Origin: Sedimenticola sp.
GTDB lineage: Bacteria > Pseudomonadota > Gammaproteobacteria > Chromatiales > Chromatiaceae
DNA length: 11,600 nucleotides
Direction: 5' to 3'
Assembly: GCA_027038775.1 (NCBI GenBank)
Contig: JALWGP010000188.1
Span: 1 to 11,600, forward strand
Below are positions 1 to 5,821 of this stretch, piece after piece (within the stretch, counting starts at the first letter, position 1; each line of letters starts with the position of its first letter). The translations under genes and the position numbers were made by a program. Below the pieces are notes generated by a model. That model saw nothing but the letters and a program-made list of their open reading frames with translations. It did not search any database and was not told the DNA's origin.

Positions 1-233
1 CGCTACAGCTCATCCCGCGAAAGCAGCGACCGAAACGCACGTGCACGAGGGAGACATCCGGTTGTTCGATCCGCTACAGCTTATCCCACGAAAGCAGCGA
101 CTGAAACGCTATTACGAGAGCTGGCCCGGATGCGTGATCTACCGCTACAGCTTATCCCACGAAAGCAGCGACTGAAACTAATAGGGGCCGTGCCAGGTGT
201 CCGGGTCGGGCTCGCCGCTACAGCTTATCCCAC
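1..233 (+). CRISPR. CRISPR array remnant: 3 full repeats plus half of a fourth
   Basis: Repeats lie at 1-36, 72-107, 143-178 and 216-233 (only the first 18 bases of the last). Copies 2 and 3 are identical, and copy 1 differs by three transitions at repeat positions 11, 17 and 31. Spacers are 37-71 (35 bp), 108-142 (35 bp) and 179-215 (37 bp), with no similarity to each other. The repeat can fold as CGCT-aca-GCTT / AAGC-AGCG around a 9-base loop. It ends in ACTGAAAC, the usual shape of a class 1 crRNA 5' handle, so transcription is probably on this strand (inference). The array runs off the left edge, so its leader, any cas genes and its true length are unknown. The fourth repeat is interrupted by the IS30-like element at 234. 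CRISPR type cannot be assigned from the repeat alone. Confidence 0.93.
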
Positions 234-261
234 CCTGAATTCAACCAATAACCGCAACACC
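234..261 (+). repeat. Left terminal inverted repeat of the IS30-like element
   Basis: Begins CCTGAATTCA and pairs with 605-632 at 23 of 28 positions: a 10-base perfect block, then AATAAC, GCAAC and CC blocks. The stop codon of the undamaged transposase frame (241-243) falls inside it, as is common in compact insertion sequences. Confidence 0.88.
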
Positions 262-533
262 GCCCTGTGTGGCGTCCTGCCGGTATAGCACTTCACAAAA
301 CACCTCAATCGGTGCTTAATAGCCAAGCCGTTTCCTCGGCCGCATGTTCAGCTTGCGCTCCACTTCCGCAATCTCCTCGTCTGTCACCTGATCGAAGTCC
401 GTCCCCTTCGGAAAGTACTGGCGGATCAGGCCATTCGTGTTCTCATTCGTCCCACGTTCCCAGCTGTGGTACGGCCGGGCGAAGTAGACGTCGCCCCCCA
501 GCGCCTCTGAGTCAGTTGCCCGTAGTGCCTCAT
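241..533 (-). pseudogene. IS30-family transposase remnant (N-terminal tip joined to C-terminal end)
   Basis: The minus-strand reading frame up to the stop at 316-318 contains VYFARPYHSWERGTNEN followed by TNGLIRQYFPKGTDFD, the hallmark IS30 DDE block around the catalytic glutamate, then the typical RKRLGY. That stop (TAA) replaces what is normally a lysine codon: beyond it the frame stays open for 24 residues (APIEVFCEVLYRQDATQ...) to a TGA at 241-243 inside the terminal repeat. Upstream, ATG at 533 starts MRHYGQLTQ, which looks like the family N-terminus but is in a different frame from the C-terminal block. It is therefore inactivated three ways: a large internal deletion, a frame change at the junction near 500-506, and a nonsense codon. 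No functional protein is expected. Confidence 0.85.
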
Positions 534-604
534 GTGCATGCCTGTCTGGGTTTGGGGGCAGAGCCACCCCTTCCAGGCGGAGACTGACTCCCTCTTCAGC
601 TTCA

Positions 605-632
605 GGCGTTGCAGTTATTCTGTGAATTCAGG
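605..632 (-). repeat. Right terminal inverted repeat of the IS30-like element
   Basis: Reverse complement begins CCTGAATTCA and matches 234-261 at 23 of 28 positions. This is the end upstream of the transposase start, so the element's own promoter would lie here or just inside it. Confidence 0.88.
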
Positions 633-656
633 TCCCGAAAGGGCCAGCGAAAGAAA
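633..656 (+). repeat. Possible decayed second half of the fourth CRISPR repeat
   Basis: Directly after the IS30-like element the words TCCC, GAAAG, CAGCGA and GAAA appear in the same order as in the CRISPR repeat (TCCC-AC-GAAAG-CAGCGA-CT-GAAAC), with a 2-base loss and a 3-base gain between them. This is what a degenerate terminal repeat split by the insertion would look like. The match is short and gapped, so chance similarity is possible. Confidence 0.35.
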
Positions 657-684
657 AGGGCGGTCCAGGTGGGCCGCCCTTTTT
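654..684 (+). terminator. Rho-independent terminator, potentially bidirectional
   Basis: AAAAGGGCGG (654-663) pairs with CCGCCCTTTT (674-683) around a 10-base loop, with a five-T run (680-684) that overlaps the stem foot. On the opposite strand the A-run at 654-657 gives a shorter U-tract, so it may also act leftward. It separates the CRISPR/IS region from the toxin-antitoxin module. Confidence 0.8.
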
Positions 685-716
685 GCGCTCCGGTGGATCA
701 ACCTGCATTGCCCTGC

Positions 717-742
717 TATATTCTGACCATTCAGATCAGAAT
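717..742 (+). promoter_or_regulatory. Toxin-antitoxin promoter -10 and nested operator palindrome
   Basis: ATTCTGA (720-726) and TCAGAAT (736-742) form a perfect 7-bp inverted repeat, and a second one, TCTGA-ccat-TCAGA (722-735), is nested in it. A -10-like TATATT sits at 717-722, overlapping the palindrome; no convincing -35 is visible. The Shine-Dalgarno sequence GGAGAGG (744-750) follows, ahead of the ATG at 755. Antitoxins of this kind usually repress their own promoter through such palindromes, so autoregulation is inferred. Confidence 0.65.
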
Positions 743-754
743 CGGAGAGGCATC

Positions 755-1006
755 ATGCGTCATTGGCAGATGCAGGAGGCCAAGGCCAAGCTTTCGGAGG
801 TCATCCGGGATGCCGAGCACGAAGGCCCGCAGGAGATCACGCTGCATGGCAAGCCGGTGGCGGTCGTCTTGTCGCGCGAACATTACGAGCGATTGACCGG
901 CACGGGGGAGTCGCTGGTCGCCTTCATGCGCCGCTCCCCCCTCCATGGGGTCGAGGAGGTCGATCTTGAACGGGACAACAGCCTCACCCGCGAGGTCGAG
1001 CTTTGA
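755..1006 (+). CDS. Type II antitoxin, Phd/YefM family (83 aa)
   Basis: Neutralises the PIN toxin encoded immediately downstream and probably represses the shared promoter. The N-terminal half (residues 1-48, MRHWQMQEAKAKLSEVIRDA then GPQEITLHGKPVAVVLS and EHYERL) has the Phd/YefM layout: a helix carrying the QxxEAKAKLSEV pattern, a beta hairpin with HGKPVAVVLS, and the closing helix. Residues 49-83 (acidic, with PLHGVEEVDLERD) would be the flexible toxin-binding tail. The ATG at 755 is chosen because it follows GGAGAGG at 744-750 by four bases and gives a normal family length. The stop overlaps the toxin start by the four bases TTGA, which implies coupled translation. The pairing of a Phd-type antitoxin with a VapC-like toxin is common. 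Confidence 0.9.
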   Translation: MRHWQMQEAKAKLSEVIRDAEHEGPQEITLHGKPVAVVLSREHYERLTGTGESLVAFMRRSPLHGVEEVDLERDNSLTREVEL

Positions 1007-1425
1007 GCTACCTGATCGACACCAACGTCCTGTCCGAATTGCGCCGCAGGAAACCGGATCCAGGCGTCGTTGCGTGGTTCGAGGAGCGACCGGCGACCAC
1101 GCTGTACATCAGCGTGCTGACCCTCGGGGAGATCAGGAAAGGCATCGAAGCCCTCGGCAACAGTAACCGCAAGCTCAAGTTGCTGGACTGGCTGGAAACC
1201 GGGTTGCCGGCATTTTTCTCTGGCCGGATACTGCCCATCGACACGGAAGTGGCTGACCGCTGGGGCCGGTTGCTCGCCGCTGCGGGGCGCCCGCTGCCAG
1301 CCATCGACAGCTTGCTTGCGGCCACTGCCTTGGCCCATGGGTTAGCCTTGGTCACTCGCAATGTAAATGATTTTCCACATCCGGATCTCCAAATCATCAA
1401 TCCTTGGGAACCAGAGGAACCCTAG
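1003..1425 (+). CDS. vapC: PIN-domain ribonuclease toxin, VapC/FitB-like (140 aa)
   Basis: Predicted Mg2+-dependent endoribonuclease toxin. PIN-domain toxins of this type cleave tRNA or other structured RNA when freed from the antitoxin; the exact target is unknown here. The acidic active site is visible: D6 in YLIDTNVLSEL, E43 in LTLGEIRKGIE, D102 in LPAIDSLLAATAL, and a fourth acid, D123, in TRNVNDF. The C-terminus IINPW is typical of the FitB/VapC group. Length of 140 aa is normal. The start is TTG at 1003, overlapping the antitoxin stop. The rare start codon plus stop/start overlap should keep toxin below antitoxin. All active-site acids are present, so the toxin looks intact. Confidence 0.92.
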   Translation: MSYLIDTNVLSELRRRKPDPGVVAWFEERPATTLYISVLTLGEIRKGIEALGNSNRKLKLLDWLETGLPAFFSGRILPIDTEVADRWGRLLAAAGRPLPAIDSLLAATALAHGLALVTRNVNDFPHPDLQIINPWEPEEP

Positions 1426-1514
1426 TTCCATTGGGGCCGCATGGCATCTGACGCAAATTGAGGGCGGATTGGTGGCTATACTCGTTTCAACGAAGTGCTC
1501 GCGCGAACGTTCTT

Positions 1515-2654
1515 TCAGCCGAACTGCCGCCGGAACCGAAAGACACCGAAGGCGAAGAGCAGACTGCCCAGCACGGCCAGCCCCAGCACCGAGTCCCACA
1601 GCACCTCCAGCCCCGCCCCCTTGAGCAGGATGCCGTAGCCCAGCTCAATAAACCAGTAGAGGGGTGAGATCACCATGAGCCGGCGCAGCAGCCAGGGCAT
1701 GGCCTCGGGCGGCGTCCAGGCGCCCGAGAGCAGCAGCATGGGCATGAGCACCACGATCACCAGCATGCTCACCTGGCCGAGGTTGCGGCTGAGGGTGGCA
1801 ATGAAGAGCCCCAGTCCCGACACCGCCAGGGCGTAGAGGGCGGTCACCGCGAAGAAGAAGGGCAGGCTCCCCTTCACCGGCACCTCGAAGACCGGCAGCA
1901 GGATGCCGAACAGCGCCACGGCGGTGCCGGCCAGGATGGCCAGGGTCATGGCGATCACCTTGGGAAAGAGGATCTGGAAGGGGGTCAGCGGCGACACCGC
2001 CAGCTGCTCGATGGTGCCCCGCTCCTTCTCGCGCACCGCCGCGGCGGCGGGCAGCATGAGCGAGAGCATGGTGATCACCGTCATCAGCTCGGAGATGGAC
2101 ATGAACCAGGGGTCCACCTGGTTGGGGTTGTACCAGACCCGTCGCCGCTCCTCGATGCGCGGCATGGCGGCCAGCTGCAGGTCGCCGATGCCCAGCTCGT
2201 CCAGGGCGCGGTCGGTGGCGTAGCGCCCCACGATCTGCGCCGCGTAGCTGGTGGCCAGGGTGCCCAGCACGGTGTTGGTGGTGTCGGCCTGCAGCTGCAC
2301 CTCTACGGCGCGTCCCGCCTCCAGGTCCCGTTCGAAGCCGGGCGGGATCTCCAGCAGCAGCATGCGCTCTCCCCGGTCCAGCATGGCCGCGGCCGCCCTG
2401 CTCGAGAAACCCGTCTCCCGCACGTCGAAATGGGGCTGGCGAAAACGGGCCACCAGCTCGCGCGAGGCCTCGCTCTGGTCCAGGTCCACCACCGTGACAC
2501 TGGCGTGTTTCAGGCTCATGGAGATGCCCGAGCCGGCGATGTAGATCTCGGCGGTGAAGAACCAGGCCAGGATGATCAGCAGCACCGGGTCGCGTGAGAG
2601 CTGCAGCAGCTCCTTGGCCGTCATCACCCGCAGGCGCCGCAACCAGAGCCTCAC
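1515..2654 (-). CDS. ABC-2 type export permease, YhhJ/YbhR-like (379 aa)
   Basis: Inner-membrane half of the exporter, last gene of the operon. Topology is that of ABC-2 permeases with a large periplasmic loop: one membrane segment near residues 22-42, a soluble periplasmic region (about 45-185), then five segments near 189-207, 232-255, 264-286, 294-313 and 352-371. VREKERGTIEQL at 207-218 is the conserved cytoplasmic motif after TM2 that contacts the ATPase. WYNPNQVDPWF and the RFRRQFG ending closely recall E. coli YhhJ, which is about the same length (from memory). The start is GTG at 2654, whose GTGA overlaps the stop of the preceding permease; an ATG ten codons later is the alternative. 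An open frame continues far upstream in the same phase but is antisense-like and overlaps the partner gene, so it is not used. Substrate unknown. Confidence 0.93.
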   Translation of the reverse strand: MRLWLRRLRVMTAKELLQLSRDPVLLIILAWFFTAEIYIAGSGISMSLKHASVTVVDLDQSEASRELVARFRQPHFDVRETGFSSRAAAAMLDRGERMLLLEIPPGFERDLEAGRAVEVQLQADTTNTVLGTLATSYAAQIVGRYATDRALDELGIGDLQLAAMPRIEERRRVWYNPNQVDPWFMSISELMTVITMLSLMLPAAAAVREKERGTIEQLAVSPLTPFQILFPKVIAMTLAILAGTAVALFGILLPVFEVPVKGSLPFFFAVTALYALAVSGLGLFIATLSRNLGQVSMLVIVVLMPMLLLSGAWTPPEAMPWLLRRLMVISPLYWFIELGYGILLKGAGLEVLWDSVLGLAVLGSLLFAFGVFRFRRQFG

Positions 2655-3805
2655 CGCTTCGGCCTCTTGTGGAACAGGGAGAGCCCCAGGGTCCAGAGCA
2701 CGGCGGCATAGCCTGCCAGCAGCGCCGTCTGGCTCCACAGGCGCTCCCACCCCAGCCCCTTGAGGAAGCTCCCCCAGGCGATCTGCAGGTACCAGAAAGG
2801 AGGAAAAAGGTGCGCCTGGAGCTGGGCCTCCCGGCTCATGGACTCCACCGGCACCAGCAGCCCCGAGTAGAGCATGGAGGGAATGAAGGTGATCACCATG
2901 GTGAGCAGCACCGCCGCCACCTGGGTGCGCACCAGGATGGAGACCAGCAGGCCGATGCCGGCGGTGCAGATCACGTAGACCACCGAGGCGAGGTAGAAGA
3001 AGAGCGGGTCGCCCTTGAAAGGGGCGCCGAAAATGCGCGTGGCCACCCACCAGAGCACCAGGATGTTGAAGCAGGAGACCCCCACGTAGGGAATCAGCTT
3101 GCCCAGGATGAACTCGCCGCGGGTGACGGTGGAGGCGTAGATGTTGTAGATGGAGCCGCTCTCCTTCTCGCGCACCACCCCCAGCGCCGTGAGGAAGGGA
3201 GGCGAGACCATGAGCACCAGCATCATCAGCCCCGAGGCCATGGACCAGTCGCTCTCCAGCGCCTGGTTGAAGAGGTAGCGCTGCTCCAGGCGCACCGGCG
3301 CCACCCGCTCCGCGGCCCGTTCCGGCGTCATCCCGCGGGTGCGGCCCAGGAACTCCACCAGCAGCTCCCGGTTCAGCTCGGCATGGATGGCGGCCAGGTA
3401 TCCCTTGGTGGTCTGGGCACGGTAGGGGAACATGCCGTCGATGAGCGCCTGCACCTCCACCGGTCGGTCTCCCTGCAGCCGTTCCTGGAAGCGGTCCGGG
3501 ATCACCAGCCCCAGGCGGATGCGGCTGTCCGCCAGCAGGCGTGCCAGCTCGCGCTCGTCGCGGGCGTAGCCCAGCAGGTCGAAGTAGCGCGAGTCACTGA
3601 ACTGGTGGACGTAGTCACGGCTCAGCTCGCTGCGGTCGCGGTCCACCACGGCGAAGGGGATGTTCTCCACGTCCAGCGAGAGCCCGTAGCCCAGCACCAG
3701 CATGATGAGCAGGGGCACGCCGAAGGCCATGGTGAAGAAGAGGCGGTCGCGCAGGATCTCGCGCCACTCCTTGGAGGCCACCGCCAGAATTCGCGCCCGG
3801 TTCAC
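2651..3805 (-). CDS. ABC-2 type export permease, YbhS / RbbA C-terminal-like (384 aa)
   Basis: Partner permease of the exporter. Membrane segments near residues 22-42, 190-212, 238-258, 268-290, 296-318 and 358-377, with a periplasmic loop between the first two. VREKESGSIYNIYAS at 211-225 is the conserved post-TM2 ATPase-contact motif. It starts with GTG at 3805, overlapping the ATPase stop by GTGA, and ends in the same kind of GTGA overlap with the second permease, so all three proteins should be made at coupled levels. In E. coli RbbA an equivalent permease is fused to the C-terminus of the double ATPase; here it is a separate chain at exactly that junction. The two permeases are diverged from each other and would form a heterodimeric pore (inference). 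Confidence 0.93.
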   Translation of the reverse strand: MNRARILAVASKEWREILRDRLFFTMAFGVPLLIMLVLGYGLSLDVENIPFAVVDRDRSELSRDYVHQFSDSRYFDLLGYARDERELARLLADSRIRLGLVIPDRFQERLQGDRPVEVQALIDGMFPYRAQTTKGYLAAIHAELNRELLVEFLGRTRGMTPERAAERVAPVRLEQRYLFNQALESDWSMASGLMMLVLMVSPPFLTALGVVREKESGSIYNIYASTVTRGEFILGKLIPYVGVSCFNILVLWWVATRIFGAPFKGDPLFFYLASVVYVICTAGIGLLVSILVRTQVAAVLLTMVITFIPSMLYSGLLVPVESMSREAQLQAHLFPPFWYLQIAWGSFLKGLGWERLWSQTALLAGYAAVLWTLGLSLFHKRPKR

Positions 3806-5820
3806 GCCGCCGCCTCCAATGCGCCCATGCGGTAGACGAAGACATCCTCCATTCCCGGCACCCGCCGGCGCAGGCCGCGCAGCTCCAGCCCCGCCCCGGC
3901 CAGCCGGTCGCCTATGCGTCGCCGGGCCGCTTCCGGGTCGCGGGCGAAGAGGTGGATGCGGTTGCCGTGGAGGCTCACGCCGGCGAAGTGCGCCTTCAGG
4001 CACTCCAGGGCCGCCAGGGGACGGTCCACCTCCAGCTCCAGCAGCTCCCCCGCCTCGGCCACCAGCTCCCGGCGCAGCGCCTCCGGCGGCTGATCGGCCA
4101 CCAGCCGGCCGGCGTGCATCAGGGCCAGGCGGTCGCAGTGCTCCGCCTCGCTCATGTAGTGGGTGGTGATGAGGATGGTCACCGCCTCGCTGCGCGACAG
4201 CCAGGTGAGGATCTCCCAGAAGCGGCGCCGGCCCAGCGGGTCCACGCCTGAGGTGGGCTCGTCCAGGAAGAGCACCCGCGGCCGGTGCACCAGGGCGCAG
4301 CCCAGGGCCAGCCGCTGGCGCAGCCCCATGGGCAGGCTGCCCGCCATCTCCCGCTCCTGGCCACCGAGCCCCGCCATGGCCAGCACCCACGCCGTGCGCG
4401 CCTTCAGCGCCTTGCCATGGAGCCCGTAGATGCCGCCGTAGAGGCGGATGTTCTCCAGCACCGTCATGTCCCGGTAGAGGGAGAAGGCCTGGGACAGGTA
4501 GCCGATGCGCTGGCGGATGGCGCGGGACGAAGTGCGCATGTCGGCACCGACCACCCTGCCCTCGCCCCCCGTGGGTGGCAGGAGGCCGGTGAGCATCTTG
4601 ATCACCGTGGTCTTGCCGGCGCCGTTGGCACCGAGCAGGCCGAAGATCTCGCCCCGGCGCACCCGGAAGCTCACGCGGTCCACGGCACGAAAGCGGCCGA
4701 AATCGCGCACGAGTTCGCGGGCCTCGATCATCACCTCCTCCCCTTCGGGGCGTTGCCCGGGGCGGCCGCTGCGCGGCCGGTCCGGCCTGCGGGAATCGGT
4801 TTCGCGCTCCCCTGTCGCAGGCGCGCCAAGGCCGAAGGTCGCCGCAGGCGCTCCGCTGCCAACGGTTGGACTGAGGTCTGGCCCGCGCTCTTCGCTCTGT
4901 TCCTCCAGGAGCTGGATGAAGGCGTCCTCCAGCTCCGGCTCCAGCACCTCCAGCTCTTCCCTCTCCACTCCCTGGAGCTGTGCCGTCACTTCCCGGCTCG
5001 CCACTTCGGGTGCGACGCCGGGCAGGAAGAGCCGCACGCGGCTGCCGTAGCTCTCCACCTGCGGAAACCGGTTGCGCAGCCTGGCCACCACCTCGGCCAC
5101 GACACGGCTGCGGAACTGCACCACGCTGCCCGGCACCCTGGACAGGATCTCCTCCGGCGTGCCCTGGTCGAGCACCTGCCCCTGGTGCATGAGCGCCAGG
5201 CGATGGAAGCGGCTGGCCTCGTCCAGGTAGGCGGTGGAGACCAGGGCGCTGATTCCCTGCTCGTTCAACAGCTCGGCGAGAATGGCCCAGAAGTCCCGCC
5301 GGGAGAGGGGATCGACGCCCGTGGTGGGTTCGTCCAGGATCACCAGCTCGGGCTGGTGGATGAGGGTGCAGACCAGTCCCAGCTTCTGCTTCATGCCGCC
5401 GGAGAGCTTCTTCATGGCCCGTCCCCGGAAGGGCGCCAGGCGGGTCATGGCCAGCAGCCGCGCCTTGCGCTCGCGCAGCTCGGCGGGGGGCACCTCGCGC
5501 AGGCGGGCGAAGAAGTCGATGTTCTCCTCCACCGAGAGCTCGGGGTAGAGGTTGAGCCCCAGCCCCTGGGGCATGAAGCCCATGCGCCCCTTCACCCGCT
5601 CGGCGTTGCGCTCGGAGTCCACCGGCACGCCGAAGGCGACGATGCGCCCCTCCTCGTAGGCCAGCACCCCCGCCACCGCCTTCATCAGGCTCGACTTGCC
5701 GGCGCCGTCGGGGCCGATGAGGCCGAAGAGCTCGCCCCGTTCCACGCTGAAGTCCACCCCGCTCACCGCGCGCTTTCCGCGGTAGCGCTTGCCGAAACCC
5801 TGGACCTCGAGGAGCGGCAT
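3802..5820 (-). CDS. Double ABC ATPase of an exporter, YbhF/RbbA-like (672 aa)
   Basis: Supplies ATP hydrolysis for the two permeases from the cytoplasmic face. Domain 1 (about 1-305): Walker A GPDGAGKSS 36-44, Q85, signature LSGGMKQK 139-146, Walker B LVILDE 159-164, but alanine (A197 in STAYLDEA) where the switch histidine is expected. Domain 2 (about 365-672): Walker A GANGAGKTT 397-405, Q444, off-consensus signature LPMGLRQR 496-503, Walker B VLFLDE 516-521, switch His554 in TTHYMSEAE. The domains are joined by a Gly/Ala/Pro/Arg-rich linker (about 306-363). ATG at 5820 lies one base after the adaptor stop; the sequence MPLLEVQGFGKRY is a normal domain start, so the 12 further in-phase residues upstream are not used. 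The same pattern of missing His in domain 1 and LPLG-type signature in domain 2 is found in E. coli YbhF (from memory). Confidence 0.95.
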   Translation of the reverse strand: MPLLEVQGFGKRYRGKRAVSGVDFSVERGELFGLIGPDGAGKSSLMKAVAGVLAYEEGRIVAFGVPVDSERNAERVKGRMGFMPQGLGLNLYPELSVEENIDFFARLREVPPAELRERKARLLAMTRLAPFRGRAMKKLSGGMKQKLGLVCTLIHQPELVILDEPTTGVDPLSRRDFWAILAELLNEQGISALVSTAYLDEASRFHRLALMHQGQVLDQGTPEEILSRVPGSVVQFRSRVVAEVVARLRNRFPQVESYGSRVRLFLPGVAPEVASREVTAQLQGVEREELEVLEPELEDAFIQLLEEQSEERGPDLSPTVGSGAPAATFGLGAPATGERETDSRRPDRPRSGRPGQRPEGEEVMIEARELVRDFGRFRAVDRVSFRVRRGEIFGLLGANGAGKTTVIKMLTGLLPPTGGEGRVVGADMRTSSRAIRQRIGYLSQAFSLYRDMTVLENIRLYGGIYGLHGKALKARTAWVLAMAGLGGQEREMAGSLPMGLRQRLALGCALVHRPRVLFLDEPTSGVDPLGRRRFWEILTWLSRSEAVTILITTHYMSEAEHCDRLALMHAGRLVADQPPEALRRELVAEAGELLELEVDRPLAALECLKAHFAGVSLHGNRIHLFARDPEAARRRIGDRLAGAGLELRGLRRRVPGMEDVFVYRMGALEAAA
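4729..4743 (-). promoter_or_regulatory. Internal Shine-Dalgarno-like sequence before the second ATPase domain
   Basis: On the minus strand GGGGAGGAGG is followed at once by GTGATG, where the ATG is codon 364, the first residue of the second nucleotide-binding domain. The ribosome-binding core is a perfect match, but it lies only about 2 bases from the ATG, closer than optimal. It may be a relic of a once separate gene, or allow low-level independent translation of domain 2; equally it may simply encode Gly-Glu-Glu-Val. Confidence 0.3.
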
Positions 5821-5821
5821 G

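Larger units (their letters stand above)
234..632 (-). mobile_element. Internally deleted IS30-family element, 399 bp
   Basis: The two ends are inverted repeats that agree at 23 of 28 bases, including a perfect outer CCTGAATTCA. Between them, on the minus strand, lies the C-terminal part of an IS30 transposase. Before it is a short ATG-led stretch (533 to 507) reading MRHYGQLTQ, which resembles the usual IS30 N-terminus (..Y.QLTQEQR..). Full IS30 elements are about 1.0-1.2 kb, so roughly 600-800 bp of the middle is missing. The element could move only if a full-length transposase is supplied elsewhere. It interrupts the fourth CRISPR repeat. I see no clean 2-3 bp target duplication; TCCC occurs at 228-231 and again at 633-636, but two bases (AC) separate the left copy from the element. 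Confidence 0.85.

Noticed and set aside
228..636. TCCC as target-site duplication of the IS30-like element
   Set aside because: The left copy is two bases away from the element end, and four bases is longer than the usual 2-3 for this family.
1..716. cas genes beside the CRISPR array
   Set aside because: No open frame in this stretch resembles a Cas protein; the short plus-strand frames are shadows of the transposase remnant or read through the terminator.
1426..1514. Terminator between the toxin gene and the exporter operon
   Set aside because: Only a weak stem (CGTT/AACG near 1483-1492) and no T-run; the convergent gap of 89 bp shows nothing I can support.
2655..3050. Upstream extension of the last permease by 132 in-phase codons
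   Set aside because: It lies opposite a different frame of the other permease, and its translation is Gly/Ala/Pro-rich and non-homologous. The GTG at 2654 makes a neat overlap and the right length.
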